DNA of 64,000 nucleotides from Myxococcales bacterium (GCA_020633435.1 JACKDP010000011.1:62001-126000); one strand, 5' to 3'. Shown: positions 49,817-59,122, numbered from the stretch's first letter. Notes: a model not told the origin generated them from the letters alone. Program-made: numbers and translations.

Positions 49817-51171
49817 AGAGCCTCTTCGTCCGCATCTTCCTGTCGTTCTGGGTGGCGATGACGCTCATCGGGGCGGCGTTCGCGGTCATCTACGCCACCA
49901 CGGTGCCCGAGTGGCGGGTGGAGCGCATCCGCAGCCTGGCCGCCGACACCATCCGCCTGCGCGGGCTGGAGGCCCTGGACCGGCTGCGGGCCGGCGGGCC
50001 GGCGGCGGCCGAGGCGGTGCTGGCCCGCCTGGAGGAGCGCACCCGCCTGCGGGCCGCCCTCATCGTGGAGGGGCGCGTGGTGGGGACGCTCCCCGTCCCG
50101 GTGGCCGCCAGCCTGGCCAGCGAGGCGGGCGCCAGCGGCGAGCCGCGGCGACACATCACCGAGGAGGCCAACACCTTCGCCGAGCCCCTGCCCGGCGGCG
50201 CCGTGGTGGTGGGCACCGATCTGCGCACCTCCCGCCTGGTGAAGTACCTGAGCCCGGACACGCTGGCCCTGCGCCTCATCGTCATCGCGCTGGTGGCGGG
50301 GGTCATCTGCTACATCCTGGCGCGCCACCTGACGGAGCGGCTGCGCCGGCTGCGGGCCGGGGCCCAGCGCCTCGCCGCCGGCGACCTGAGCACCCGCATC
50401 GGCCCCGAGCTGGCGGGCATGGAGGACGAGGCGGCGGCCCTGGGCCGGGATCTGGACCGGATGACGGAGCGCATCGAGGGGCTGCTGGCCGGCCAGCACC
50501 GCCTGCTGCGCGACGTGTCCCACGAGCTGCGCTCGCCCCTCGCCCGCCTGGGCGTCGCCCTGGCCCTCGCCCGCCAGAAGGCCGGCCCCGAGGCCGCCGG
50601 CCCCCTCGACCGCATCGAGCGCGAGGTGGAGCGGCTGGGCCAGCTCATCGGCGAGGTGCTGACGCTGACGCGCCTGGAGGAGGCCGACCGGCCCATCGAT
50701 CTGGCCCCCGTGGACCTGACCGTCATCGTGGCCGCCGTGGTGGCGGACGCCGACTTCGAGGCGGGCGGCCAGGGGCGGCGCGTCACCCTGGCGGTGGCCG
50801 ATCCCTGCACGGTGCGCGGGGCCGAGGAGCTGCTGCGCCGGGCCATCGAGAACGTCCTGCGCAACGCCGTGCGCTTCACCGCCGAGGCCACGACCGTGGA
50901 GGTGCGGGTCACCGCCGCCGGCGACGACGCCCGGGTGGAGGTGCGCGACCACGGCCAGGGGGTGCCCGAGGCGCACCTGGCCGCCATCTTCCAGCCCTTC
51001 CACCGCGTCGGCGACAGCCGGGACCGGGGCTCGGGGGGCACGGGCATCGGCCTGGCCATCTCGGCGCGGGCCGTGGCCCTGCACGGCGGCAGCGTGGCCG
51101 CCACCAACGCCAGCGGTGGCGGCCTGCGCGTCACGCTCACCCTGCCGCGGGCCAGCCAGCCCGCCGCCTGA
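49813..51171 (+). CDS. CpxA-type sensor histidine kinase
   Basis: The protein is 452 residues from GTG 49813. An N-terminal membrane helix (FLSFWVAMTLIGAAFAVIY), a periplasmic sensor of about 125 residues and a second helix (LIVIALVAGVICYILA) come first. The HAMP segment is HLTERLRRLRAGAQRLAAGDLSTRI. The H-box is DVSHELRSPLARLGVALALA, the N-box RAIENVLRNAVRF, and the G-boxes RDHGQGVP and SGGTGIGLAISARAV. All kinase motifs are intact. It likely senses envelope or drug stress for the divergent efflux operon. Confidence 0.94.
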   Translation: MKSLFVRIFLSFWVAMTLIGAAFAVIYATTVPEWRVERIRSLAADTIRLRGLEALDRLRAGGPAAAEAVLARLEERTRLRAALIVEGRVVGTLPVPVAASLASEAGASGEPRRHITEEANTFAEPLPGGAVVVGTDLRTSRLVKYLSPDTLALRLIVIALVAGVICYILARHLTERLRRLRAGAQRLAAGDLSTRIGPELAGMEDEAAALGRDLDRMTERIEGLLAGQHRLLRDVSHELRSPLARLGVALALARQKAGPEAAGPLDRIEREVERLGQLIGEVLTLTRLEEADRPIDLAPVDLTVIVAAVVADADFEAGGQGRRVTLAVADPCTVRGAEELLRRAIENVLRNAVRFTAEATTVEVRVTAAGDDARVEVRDHGQGVPEAHLAAIFQPFHRVGDSRDRGSGGTGIGLAISARAVALHGGSVAATNASGGGLRVTLTLPRASQPAA

Positions 51172-51239
51172 CCCGCGCGGGAACCTCGACGGGGAGGCCG
51201 GCCCACCGTATCGTGGGGACTGGTAGCGGAGGCGCAGGC

Positions 51240-52741
51240 GTGGGGCCGCTGGCGCAGACCGGCGATGAGGAGCGCGCGTTGACGGACGCATTGCCCGCGG
51301 GGCTCTCGGTCTTGATCGTCGATGACGATCTGGCGCTCCTCAAGGCCCTCTCGGAGGAGCTGACCCGGCGCGGCTACGAGGTGCGCACCGCCTCGGGCTT
51401 CGCCACCGCGGAGGCCCAGCTCGGGCGCAACCCGACGGACATCCTGCTCACCGATCTGCGCCTCGGCGGGCGCGACGGGCTCGATCTCATCCGCAAGGTG
51501 CGCGACGCCTCGCCCACCACCCGCACGCTGCTGATGAGCGCCTACGCGACCGTGCGCGACTACAAGGCGGCGCGGGCGCTGGGGGCCATCGACGTCCTCG
51601 CCAAGCCGTTCACCCCGGAGGAGCTGGACGCCGCGATGCGGCGGGCCGAGGCCCCCGAGAGCCGCTTCCAGGCCGAGGTGGATGGCCTGGGCATGGCGGA
51701 TCTGCTCCAGATCCTGCACCACTCGCGGCGCTCGGCGGTGATGCGGGTGGCCGACGTGGGGGCCATCTACCTGCAGGACGGCGAGGTCGTGCACGCCGTG
51801 GCCGGCGAGCTCGCGGGCGAGGAGGCCCTGACGTCGCTGCTGGAGCGGCCCGGGGGCACGCTCTCCACCGGGGCCGCCGAGGACTGCCCGCGCACCATCG
51901 AGGTGCCGTTCCAGGTCCTGCTGCTGCAGACGCTCGCGAAGATCGACGAGCGCGGCGCGCCGCCCGAGGAGGACCGCTCCGAGGCGGGGCTGGAGTGGCT
52001 CGACGAGCGCATCGATGACGCCTTCTCCGAGCCGCCGGGGGGCCTGCGCCCGCCGGAGCCGCGGGCGGCGACGCGGCCCCCCGCGGCCTCGTTGCCCCCG
52101 CCCATGCCGCCCGTCGCGACGCCGGCGGCCGAGGCGACGCCAGCGCCCGAGCCGGCCGCCGACCCGCCTGCCGATCCGCCGGCCCCGCCGGACGCCACCG
52201 TCGAGGAGGCGCCGGCCGCGCCCGTCGAGGAGGACGACGACGCCCCCATCGTGCCCGATGACGATCTCGTCGGGCTGGAGGAGCCGCGGCGGCGCTGGGG
52301 CCTCATCGCGTTGATCTTGCTGGTGATTCTCGTCGTGGGCTGGCTGGCGCTGCGGCCCGGGTCGCCCCCGCCGACGGCCGGCAAGGACGCCGCGGGCCTG
52401 CCCGCCCAGGTGGCCGACGCCGCCGCGCCCGCCGTCGCCCTGACGCCCGACGCCGCCGCCCAGGCGCCTGACGCCGCCGCCCAGGCGCCCGACGCCGCCG
52501 TCGCCGTCGACGCCGCGCCGGCCTCGGCCCCGGACGCCGCCCGCCCCCGGCCACCGACGCCGCCCCGGCCAGCGTCGCCGCCCCGGCCAGCGTCGCCGCC
52601 CCGGCCAGCGTCGCCGCCCTGGCCTCCGAGGCCGACGCCGCGCCGGCCACCCGCGGTCGCCGCCGGCCCCGCACGCCGCGCAAGCCGACGGCCCCGGCCA
52701 CGGCCCCCCTCCAGCGTCCCGTCATCGGGACCGTCGACTGA
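51240..52741 (+). CDS. receiver-DUF4388/PATAN-type regulator with membrane segment, frame broken by an apparent 1-base deletion
   Basis: The start is GTG 51240 (GCGGAGG 7 bases upstream); TTG 51279 is an alternative. The receiver domain has SVLIVDDDLALL, phosphoacceptor Asp in DILLTDLRLGGRDGLD, and DVLAKPFTPEE. A DUF4388/PATAN-like module follows (LGMADLLQILHHSRRSAVMRV, GAIYLQDGEVVHAVAGELAGEEAL). A Pro/Ala-rich linker, a late membrane helix (GLIALILLVILVVGWLAL) and an Ala/Asp-rich tail complete it. Near the C-run at 52541-52547 the natural reading moves to another frame, which continues the Ala-Pro-Ala-Ser pattern and stops at 52739-52741, 10 bases before the next ATG. One missing C explains this. 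Confidence 0.78.
52563..52616. repeat. 18-bp tandem repeat, three perfect copies
   Basis: CCCCGGCCAGCGTCGCCG is repeated three times head to tail inside the C-terminal coding region of the receiver-DUF4388 gene. It encodes an Ala-Pro-Ala-Ser-Val-Ala repeat in the corrected frame. Confidence 0.9.
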
Positions 52742-52751
52742 AGGAGCCTCG

Positions 52752-53498
52752 ATGAGACTGCCCGCGCTCCTGTCCCTCCTCCTCGCCGCCAGCCCGGCGC
52801 TGGCGCAGCCGACCGGCGTCGATCCCGCCACCGCGGCGCAGGTCGAGACGCTCAACCGGACCGGCATGGAGCGCTACCAGGCGGGCGACTTCGCGGCCGC
52901 CCGCGGGCACTTCGAGGAGGCGCTCGCGCTCTTCCACGACCCCAACCTCGTCTACAACATCGGCCGCTGCCATGAGGAGCTGGGCGACGCGGACGCGGCC
53001 ATCGCCCGGTTCCGGGCCCTGGTCGCCGACGAGGGCGCGCCGGCGGAGCTGCGGGAGAAGGCGGCGGCCCGGCTCGCCCCGCTCGAGGCCGCCGAGGCCG
53101 CGCGCGCTGCCGAGGCCGCGCGGGCCGCTGAAGCCGCGAAGGCCGCCGAGGCCGCCGCCCGGCCGCCCCCGCCGCCACCCCACGACACCACGCTGAGCTG
53201 GATCCTGATCGGCGGAGGCGCCGCCGGCGCCGCGCTCGGCGGCGTGTTCATCACCCTCGGCCTCGCCGATCACGCCGAGCTGGACCGCTCGCGGGATGGC
53301 CAGGGCACCCCCATCTCGGCCGACCGCGAGCAGCGCCTCGATGACGACGGCACCCGCAAGAAGGTGGTGGGCGGGGTGCTCATGGGCCTGGGCGTGGCGG
53401 CCGTCGGGACGGGCGTCTGGCTGCTGCTCGACGATGACGACGCCGCCGTCAGCCTCGCCCCCCTGGGCGCCGGGGCCGCCCTGACCGCGCGGTTCTAG
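52752..53498 (+). CDS. exported TPR-repeat protein with C-terminal membrane segments
   Basis: The protein is 248 residues from ATG 52752, with AAGGAG upstream. The signal peptide is MRLPALLSLLLAASPALA. A TPR pair at about 28-90 (NRTGMERYQAGDFAAARGHFEEALALFHDPNLVYNIGRCHEELGDADAAIARFRALV) precedes an Ala/Glu helical stretch with 'ARAAEA' repeats and a Pro-rich spacer. Two hydrophobic segments (WILIGGGAAGAALGGVFITLGLA and KVVGGVLMGLGVAAVGTGVWLLL) follow. This layout is very common in myxobacteria. The exact role is unknown. Confidence 0.88.
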   Translation: MRLPALLSLLLAASPALAQPTGVDPATAAQVETLNRTGMERYQAGDFAAARGHFEEALALFHDPNLVYNIGRCHEELGDADAAIARFRALVADEGAPAELREKAAARLAPLEAAEAARAAEAARAAEAAKAAEAAARPPPPPPHDTTLSWILIGGGAAGAALGGVFITLGLADHAELDRSRDGQGTPISADREQRLDDDGTRKKVVGGVLMGLGVAAVGTGVWLLLDDDDAAVSLAPLGAGAALTARF

Positions 53499-53516
53499 CG
53501 CCGCCAGGGCGCCGGG

Positions 53517-56500
53517 TCAGAACAGGTCGACGTTGAGCAGGTAGGCCGGGATGGCCACCCCGTCGGCGAAGCCCCGCACCTCCACCTCGTAGTCCCCCGG
53601 TCCGAGGAACTCGGAGATGGCCGAGCACAGGTTCAGGCCGCCGTCGTCGTCGAAGACGAGCTCGACGCGGTTCCCGTTGGCGTCGAGCTGGTAGAGCGTC
53701 ATCACCGTGTCGCCCGGGCAGGCGGGCTGGCCCGTCGTCTCCAGGAAGATGAAGGCGAAGTCGTTGAGGCTGAAGGAGAAGAGGTCGTCGCCCCCGACCA
53801 CGAAGGCCCCGCGGAAGTCGCCCAGGCGGTCGACGAGCACGGTGTGGAAGACCTGGACGCTGTACGCCGGCAGGGCCGCGCGGGCCGTGACCTCGATCTC
53901 GTAGGTGCCGGCGGCCAGGTTGTTGAGGCGCAGCAGGGAGCAGCCCCCGCCGCCGCCGTCGTCGTCCTGGCCCACGAGCTGCCGGTTCCCGGCCACCCGG
54001 TACAGCGAGATGATGGTGTCGCCGGGGCAGGCCCCCGCGCCGCCGGTCGCGGCGCCGACGTAGCTGCGATCGTCCACGATGAAGCGCAGGACGTCGCGCC
54101 CGCCCGCCGGGAGGGCGCCGTTGATGGTCGTGTCGTGGCCGATCAGGGTGTAGAGCTCGGCGGTGCAGAAGCTGTCGCAGCCGTCGCCGTTGTTGGCGTT
54201 GCCGTCGTCGCAGGCCTCGCCCGGATCCAGGCGGCCGTCCCCGCAGCGCGGGCCCACCACCTCGATGCGGCACTGGCTGTCGCAGCCGTCCCCGTTCACC
54301 AGGTTGCCGTCGTCGCACTGCTCGCCGGCGGTCAGGCGGCCGTCCCCGCAGCGCGGCTCCAGGCGGCAGGCCAGGTCGCAGCCGTCGCCCGCGACGCGGT
54401 TGCCGTCGTCGCACTGCTCGCCCGGGTTCAGGACGCCGTCGCCACAGAACGGCTCGCGCTGGCAGGCCAGGTCGCAGCCGTCGCCCGCCACGCGGTTGCC
54501 GTCATCGCACTGCTCCCCGGGATCCACCTCGCCGTCGCCGCAGAACGGCTCGCGCTGGCAGGCGTCGTCGCAGCCGTCGCCGAGGCGCAGGTTGCCGTCG
54601 TCGCACTCCTCGCCCGGATCCAGGCGGCCGTCTCCGCAGGCGGCCTCGCGGCGGCAGGCCGCGTCGCAGCCGTCGCCGGGCGCGCGGTTGCCGTCGTCGC
54701 AGTCCTCGCCCGCGTCCAGGCGGCCGTTGCCGCAGGCCTCCACGAAGCAGTCGGGATCGCAGCCGTCGCCGGCCACCACGCCGCCGTCGTCGCACTGCTC
54801 GCCGGGATCGAGCCGGCCATCCCCGCAGGCGCCCACGCGGCAGAGGGGCGGGTTGCCGCCGCAGATGGCCCCGTCGACGCAGACGTCCAGGCGGCCGGCG
54901 GGGTCGCAGGGGGCGCCGGGCGCCCGCACGGGCCGGAAGGTGGCGCGCAGGAAGTAGGCCCCCACGCCCACGCCGCCGGCCCCGCGCACGACGAGGGTGT
55001 AGTCCCCCGCCCCGAGGCGCAGCGACAGCCCCGCGCAGGGCGCGACCGCGCCGTCGGAGGCCTCGGCCACCAGGTCGCCGGCGGCCGTCGTCAGGCGCGC
55101 CTCGGTGTCGCCGGGGCAGGCGCCGCCGCCGTCGCTCGTGGTCAGATCGACCTGGTGCGGGCCGGCCAGCCGGAAGACGTAGCGATCGAGGCTGCGGGCC
55201 GGGAACGAGCCGAAGAAGTCGCCCCCGGCGCTGATGTCCACGGGCTCCACCTGGCAGGCCGCGTCGCAGCCGTCGCCGCCCACGGCGTTGCCGTCGTCGC
55301 ACTCCTCGCCCTCACCGATGGCTCTATCCCCGCAGACTTGCACGGGAATCGGCACGAAGGCCGCGTCCAGGGCGTAGCGCGGGATGCCCACGTCGGCCCG
55401 GACGATGACGCGGTAGCGGCCCGGCAGGAGGGCCCCGCGGACGCTGGCGCACTCGCCATCGCCCACGTCGGCCAGCACCTCCACGTCGTTGGCGTCGAAG
55501 ACGCGGGCCTCGGTGTCGCCGGGGCAGCCGGGGCCGCCATCGCTGGTGTCCAGGCGCACGTCGCTGCGCACCCCCAGGACGAAGGTGTAGCGGTCGAAGC
55601 TGCCCGCCTGGAAGCCGCCGAAGAAGCGGCCGCCGCCGGTGATGTCCACCGTCTCGACCTGGCAGTCGGCGTCGCAGCCATCGCCCGCGATCAGGCCGCC
55701 GTCATCGCACTCCTCGGGGGCGCGCAGCTCGCCGTCCCCGCAGCCCTCGATGCGGCAGGCCGCGCTGCACCCGTCGCCGCCGTCCAGGTTGCCGTCGTCA
55801 CAGGCCTCCCCGGCCTCGACGCGGCCGTTGCCGCAGACGGGCGGCTCCACCGTGCAGTCGGGCGCGCAGCCATCGCCCGCGTCCAGGTTCCCGTCGTCGC
55901 AGGCCTCGCCGGCGTCCAGGCTGCCGTCGCCGCAGCGCGGCTCCACCGTGCAGTCGGGCGCGCAGCCGTCCCCGGCCGCCACGTTCCCGTCGTCGCAGGC
56001 CTCGCCGTCATCGAGCGTGCCGTCCCCGCAGCGCGGCTCCACCGTGCAGTCGGGCGCGCAGCCATCGCCCGCGTCCAGGTTGCCGTCATCGCAGGCTTCG
56101 CCGGCGTCCAGCGTGCCGTCGCCGCAGCGCGGCTCCACCGTGCAGTCGGGCGCGCAGCCATCGCCCGCGTCCAGGTTCCCGTCGTCGCAGGCCTCCCCGG
56201 CGTCGACGGCGCCGTCGCCGCAGCGCGGCTCCACCGTGCAGTCGGGCGCGCAGCCGTCCCCCGCGTCCAGGTTCCCGTCGTCGCAGGCTTCGCCCTCATC
56301 GAGCACGCCATCGCCGCAGCGCGGCTCCACCGAGCAGTCGGGCGCGCAGCCGTCCCCCGCGTCCAGGTTCCCGTCGTCGCAGGCTTCGCCGGCGTCCAGC
56401 GTGCCGTCGCCGCAGCGCGGCTCCACCGTGCAGTCGGGCGCGCAGCCGTCCCCGGCGTCCAGGTTCCCGTCGTCGCAGCCTTCCCCCTCGTCCAGCACGC

Positions 56501-57242
56501 CGTCGCCACAGCCGGGCGGCGGGGGCTCGACGGTGCAGTCGGGGGCGCAGCCATCCCCGGCCGCCTGGTTGCCGTCGTCGCAGGCCTCGCCGGCGTCCAG
56601 CGTGCCGTCGCCGCAGCGCGGCTCCACCGTGCAGTCGGGCGCGCAGCCGTCCCCGGCGTCCTGGTTGCCGTCGTCGCAGCCTTCGCCCTCGTCGAGCGCG
56701 CCGTCGCCGCAGGCCGGGCCCGCCTCGACGGTGCAGTCCGCCGCGCAGCCATCCCCGTCGCGGGTGTTGCCGTCGTCGCAGGCCTCGTCGCCGTCCACGC
56801 GGCCGTCGCCGCACCGGGCCTCGATCACGCACAGGGCCGAGCAGCCATCCCCGTCGACGAGGTTGCCGTCGTCGCAGCCCTCCCCGTCGTCGAGCCGCCC
56901 GTTGCCGCAGTCCGGCTCCACCGTGCAGTCGGGCGCGCAGCCGTCTCGCGGCTGCAAGTTCCCGTCATCACAGGCTTCTCCCGGATCGAGCTGGCCGTCG
57001 CCGCAGCGCGCCTCGCGCTCGCAGCGCGCCGAGCAGCCGTCCCCGTCCTCCCGGTTGCCGTCGTCGCAGGCCTCACCCCCCTCGATGAAGCCGTTGCCGC
57101 ACTCGCCCTGCTCCACCTGCGCGGCGTCGCGCACGGCCGCGTCCGGATCCGGGCCCCCCGCCGGCGCGGCGTCGTCGCACGCGGCCGCCGAGGCCACCAG
57201 CAGGGCGCCGAGCAGCGCCCGCCTCCAGGTCGACTCTCCCAT
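53517..57242 (-). CDS. large surface lipoprotein with 23 DUF4215-type Cys repeats and PPC-like domains
   Basis: The protein is 1241 residues. Signal peptide and lipobox SAAAC (about residues 17-21) come first. There are 23 repeats of about 32 residues, each with the form CGDG-x4-GE-x-CDDGN-x4-GDGC-x3-C. Repeats 1-15 are continuous from about residue 48 to 530. Repeat 16 stands alone between two strand-rich domains, and repeats 17-23 follow. Four PPC-like domains of about 110 residues (each with a SYVGAATGGAGACPGDT-like strand pair and an AAGTYEIEVTA-like strand) alternate with and follow the repeats. The Asp-rich, Cys-rich repeats probably bind calcium and act as a stalk for adhesion. Confidence 0.92.
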   Translation of the reverse strand: MGESTWRRALLGALLVASAAACDDAAPAGGPDPDAAVRDAAQVEQGECGNGFIEGGEACDDGNREDGDGCSARCEREARCGDGQLDPGEACDDGNLQPRDGCAPDCTVEPDCGNGRLDDGEGCDDGNLVDGDGCSALCVIEARCGDGRVDGDEACDDGNTRDGDGCAADCTVEAGPACGDGALDEGEGCDDGNQDAGDGCAPDCTVEPRCGDGTLDAGEACDDGNQAAGDGCAPDCTVEPPPPGCGDGVLDEGEGCDDGNLDAGDGCAPDCTVEPRCGDGTLDAGEACDDGNLDAGDGCAPDCSVEPRCGDGVLDEGEACDDGNLDAGDGCAPDCTVEPRCGDGAVDAGEACDDGNLDAGDGCAPDCTVEPRCGDGTLDAGEACDDGNLDAGDGCAPDCTVEPRCGDGTLDDGEACDDGNVAAGDGCAPDCTVEPRCGDGSLDAGEACDDGNLDAGDGCAPDCTVEPPVCGNGRVEAGEACDDGNLDGGDGCSAACRIEGCGDGELRAPEECDDGGLIAGDGCDADCQVETVDITGGGRFFGGFQAGSFDRYTFVLGVRSDVRLDTSDGGPGCPGDTEARVFDANDVEVLADVGDGECASVRGALLPGRYRVIVRADVGIPRYALDAAFVPIPVQVCGDRAIGEGEECDDGNAVGGDGCDAACQVEPVDISAGGDFFGSFPARSLDRYVFRLAGPHQVDLTTSDGGGACPGDTEARLTTAAGDLVAEASDGAVAPCAGLSLRLGAGDYTLVVRGAGGVGVGAYFLRATFRPVRAPGAPCDPAGRLDVCVDGAICGGNPPLCRVGACGDGRLDPGEQCDDGGVVAGDGCDPDCFVEACGNGRLDAGEDCDDGNRAPGDGCDAACRREAACGDGRLDPGEECDDGNLRLGDGCDDACQREPFCGDGEVDPGEQCDDGNRVAGDGCDLACQREPFCGDGVLNPGEQCDDGNRVAGDGCDLACRLEPRCGDGRLTAGEQCDDGNLVNGDGCDSQCRIEVVGPRCGDGRLDPGEACDDGNANNGDGCDSFCTAELYTLIGHDTTINGALPAGGRDVLRFIVDDRSYVGAATGGAGACPGDTIISLYRVAGNRQLVGQDDDGGGGGCSLLRLNNLAAGTYEIEVTARAALPAYSVQVFHTVLVDRLGDFRGAFVVGGDDLFSFSLNDFAFIFLETTGQPACPGDTVMTLYQLDANGNRVELVFDDDGGLNLCSAISEFLGPGDYEVEVRGFADGVAIPAYLLNVDLF
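54145..54850 (-). repeat. second block of DUF4215-coding repeats (7 units)
   Basis: These are seven diverged units of about 96 bp within the surface-lipoprotein gene. They are less alike than the first block, with varied residues such as GNRVAGDGCD and GNANNGDGCD. That suggests an older duplication. Confidence 0.8.
55651..57101 (-). repeat. first block of DUF4215-coding repeats (15 units, about 96-bp period)
   Basis: The units are close to identical in the middle of the block. The phrase GGCTCCACCGTGCAGTCGGG recurs at 55939, 56035 and 56131, exactly 96 bases apart. Such near-identity points to recent unequal recombination, and copy number may differ between strains or be collapsed in assembly. 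Confidence 0.85.
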
Positions 57243-57253
57243 CTTCCCCCCCG

Positions 57254-59026
57254 CTACAGCCCGCAGGGCGCGAGGGACACGCAGTCCCCGCCCTGATCAC
57301 CCCGCGCACAGCACACATGGTTGCCCCGCACGCCCGTCCGCGCCCGCAGCAGCGGATCGGGGCAGGCGGGGTTGGCGGTGAACCGCCCCGGCGGCCCCCC
57401 GGCCCCCGGCAGGAGCCGCAGCGCCTCCGGGTTCGCCAGCTCGAGGGCGCTGTTGTTGGGCGTGACCTCGAAGATGGCGGCGCTCGGCCCCCCGGCGCCC
57501 GGGCCGCCGTGGCCACCGCAGCCGCCCCGGCCCCGCCCCCCGCTGCTGCCGGCCAGGGGCTCGCCGTCGCCGCCCTCGCCCCCGGGCGCGCCCGCCCAGG
57601 ACGCCCGCTGTCGCCCCCGGCCCCGCCGGCGGACGTCTCGATGAGCACATCGCCCTCCAGGCGGACCTGGCCGCCGGCGAGCAGGAGCCCGACGGAGCCC
57701 CCGCCGCCGAGGCCGACGACGCCGGGGGGCCGCCGCAGCCGCCCGCGCCGCCGCCGCCGCCGAAGCCGGTGGCCGAGCCGGCGCTGCCGCCGCCGCCCCC
57801 GCCGCCCGGTCGCCCCGGCGCCGCCGCGGTGCCCTCGGTGGGCTGCCAGGCCCACTGCCCGGCGCGGCGGCCGGCGTCGAGGCCGGGGCGCCCTCCGACG
57901 AGTGGGCCCCTGGCGCGCCGTCGCGGCCCGCCACGTCGAGCTGCGTCCCGCCGGCCGCCGGCTCGCAGCGCTGCTCGGCGCAGACGCCGGGCTGCCCCGC
58001 CTGCACCAGGCCCCCACCGGAGCCCCCCTGCACGAGGCACGCGTTGGGCTGGCCGGGCACCCGGCCGCCGCCGAGGCCCCCGTCGCTGCCGTCCTGGCCG
58101 CTGCGCCCCGGCGTCATGCCGTCCGGGCTGTTGCCGCCGGGCAGGCCGTCGGCGCCGACCCCCGCCCGCAGCTGGACGTCGCGCAGCGTCACCGGCTGGT
58201 CGGCCAGCGCCACGATGACGGCCACCGAGGTCATTTCGATGAGGCTGCCCCCGCCCACATGCCCCGGGCCCGAGGAGAGCGCGACGCGGTCGACCACGAT
58301 GGGCACCGGCGGCGCCTGGATGCGCAGGCCGAACGGGGCGGCCACCTCGATGACCGAGCCGCCGTCCCCGAGCGCGCGCGTCCAGCCCGCCTCCCGGTCC
58401 CACTGGTAGCCGCCGTGCAGCGAGCGCGCGCCCAGCTCCAGGGTGTCGGGCTCCCGGTACTGGCCGACGTCGAGGTAGATGGCGGTGCGCTCGGGCGCCT
58501 CGACCCGGGCGGCGCGGCGGATGGTCTGGAAGGGGCGGGCGCGGGAGCCATCGCCGTCAGCGTCGCTGCCCGCGGGGGACACGAAGAGGGCGTGGTCCGC
58601 GTGGCCGTCGACGCCGTCGCAGTCGGTGTCCAGGCCCTGGCGATCGGGCAGGTCGGGCTCCTCGGCCGGCTCGCAGCGGGGGGCGGCGTCGATGGCGGCG
58701 TCGATCACCGCCACGTCGGGCACGCCGGCGTCCGCGCTGGCCGCGTCGGTGGTGGTCGCGTCCAGCACGAAGCCGTCGGCGAGGGGGCCGAGGTCGGCGG
58801 GGCCGCGATCCCGGGGCGTCGCGTCAGGCGCGGGGCCCTGGTCGAGCCGGCCGGCGCCGTCGACGGGCCCGCCGTCCGCGAAGAGGCCCACGTCCGCCGC
58901 CATGCGGGGCGCGCACACCCCCTCGACGCACTGGCGGTCAGCCGGGCAGCCCTGGCTGGGCCCACACTCCTCACTCAGCTCGATGCAGCCCGTGGCGAAG
59001 ACGCCCAGGATCAACAGCCGCCTCAT
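57254..59026 (-). CDS. surface lipoprotein with Gly-rich region, reading frame broken by three apparent 1-base deletions
   Basis: The nominal frame is 590 residues. Signal peptide and lipobox FATGC come first, then a short Cys module (CGPSQGCPADRQC) and an Asp/Ala linker. A DUF1565-like start (LFVSPAGSDADGDGSRARPFQTIRRA) leads to a strand-rich beta-helix-like part and a Gly-rich region. Between about 57605 and 57895 the nominal frame turns into Arg/Ala/Pro nonsense, while natural Gly-rich protein continues in the other two frames in turn (QWAWQPTEG, then VVGLGGGGSVGLLLAGGQV). The original frame resumes at ASWAGAPGGEGG. Three single-base losses at G/C runs, net three bases, explain this. Confidence 0.8.
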   Translation of the reverse strand: MRRLLILGVFATGCIELSEECGPSQGCPADRQCVEGVCAPRMAADVGLFADGGPVDGAGRLDQGPAPDATPRDRGPADLGPLADGFVLDATTTDAASADAGVPDVAVIDAAIDAAPRCEPAEEPDLPDRQGLDTDCDGVDGHADHALFVSPAGSDADGDGSRARPFQTIRRAARVEAPERTAIYLDVGQYREPDTLELGARSLHGGYQWDREAGWTRALGDGGSVIEVAAPFGLRIQAPPVPIVVDRVALSSGPGHVGGGSLIEMTSVAVIVALADQPVTLRDVQLRAGVGADGLPGGNSPDGMTPGRSGQDGSDGGLGGGRVPGQPNACLVQGGSGGGLVQAGQPGVCAEQRCEPAAGGTQLDVAGRDGAPGAHSSEGAPASTPAAAPGSGPGSPPRAPRRRRGDRAAGAAAAAPARPPASAAAAARAAAAAPRRRRPRRRGLRRAPARRRPGPPGGRCAHRDVRRRGRGRQRASWAGAPGGEGGDGEPLAGSSGGRGRGGCGGHGGPGAGGPSAAIFEVTPNNSALELANPEALRLLPGAGGPPGRFTANPACPDPLLRARTGVRGNHVCCARGDQGGDCVSLAPCGL

Positions 59027-59077
59027 TCATCCCCCATCCACCCCCCCCGGCCGGACGGTCGCACGACTGCGCCGACG

Positions 59078-59122
59078 CCTTCAAGCCCGGACCCCGCGGG
59101 GGGTACCGCAAGCGCTTGAAGG
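59078..59122. repeat. 9-bp inverted repeat between two lipoprotein genes
   Basis: CCTTCAAGC (59078-59086) and GCTTGAAGG (59114-59122) form a perfect inverted repeat around a GC-rich 27-base loop. It lies between the end of the RHS/YD-like gene and the start of the next minus-strand gene. No T-run follows on the transcribed minus strand, so it may be an operator rather than a terminator. Confidence 0.45.

Noticed and set aside
52535..52550. Programmed -1 ribosomal frameshift in the receiver-DUF4388 gene
   Set aside because: There is no standard slippery heptamer, and similar one-base losses at G/C runs occur three times at 57.6-57.9 kb, so assembly error is simpler.
53517..57242. CRISPR-like regular repeats
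   Set aside because: The 96-bp periodic units are protein-coding with the CDDGN pattern and have no unique spacers.
53844..57296. Plus-strand open frame of 1150 codons with regular Ala/Val repeats
   Set aside because: It is the antisense of the DUF4215 repeat gene; its regularity only mirrors the 96-bp repeats.
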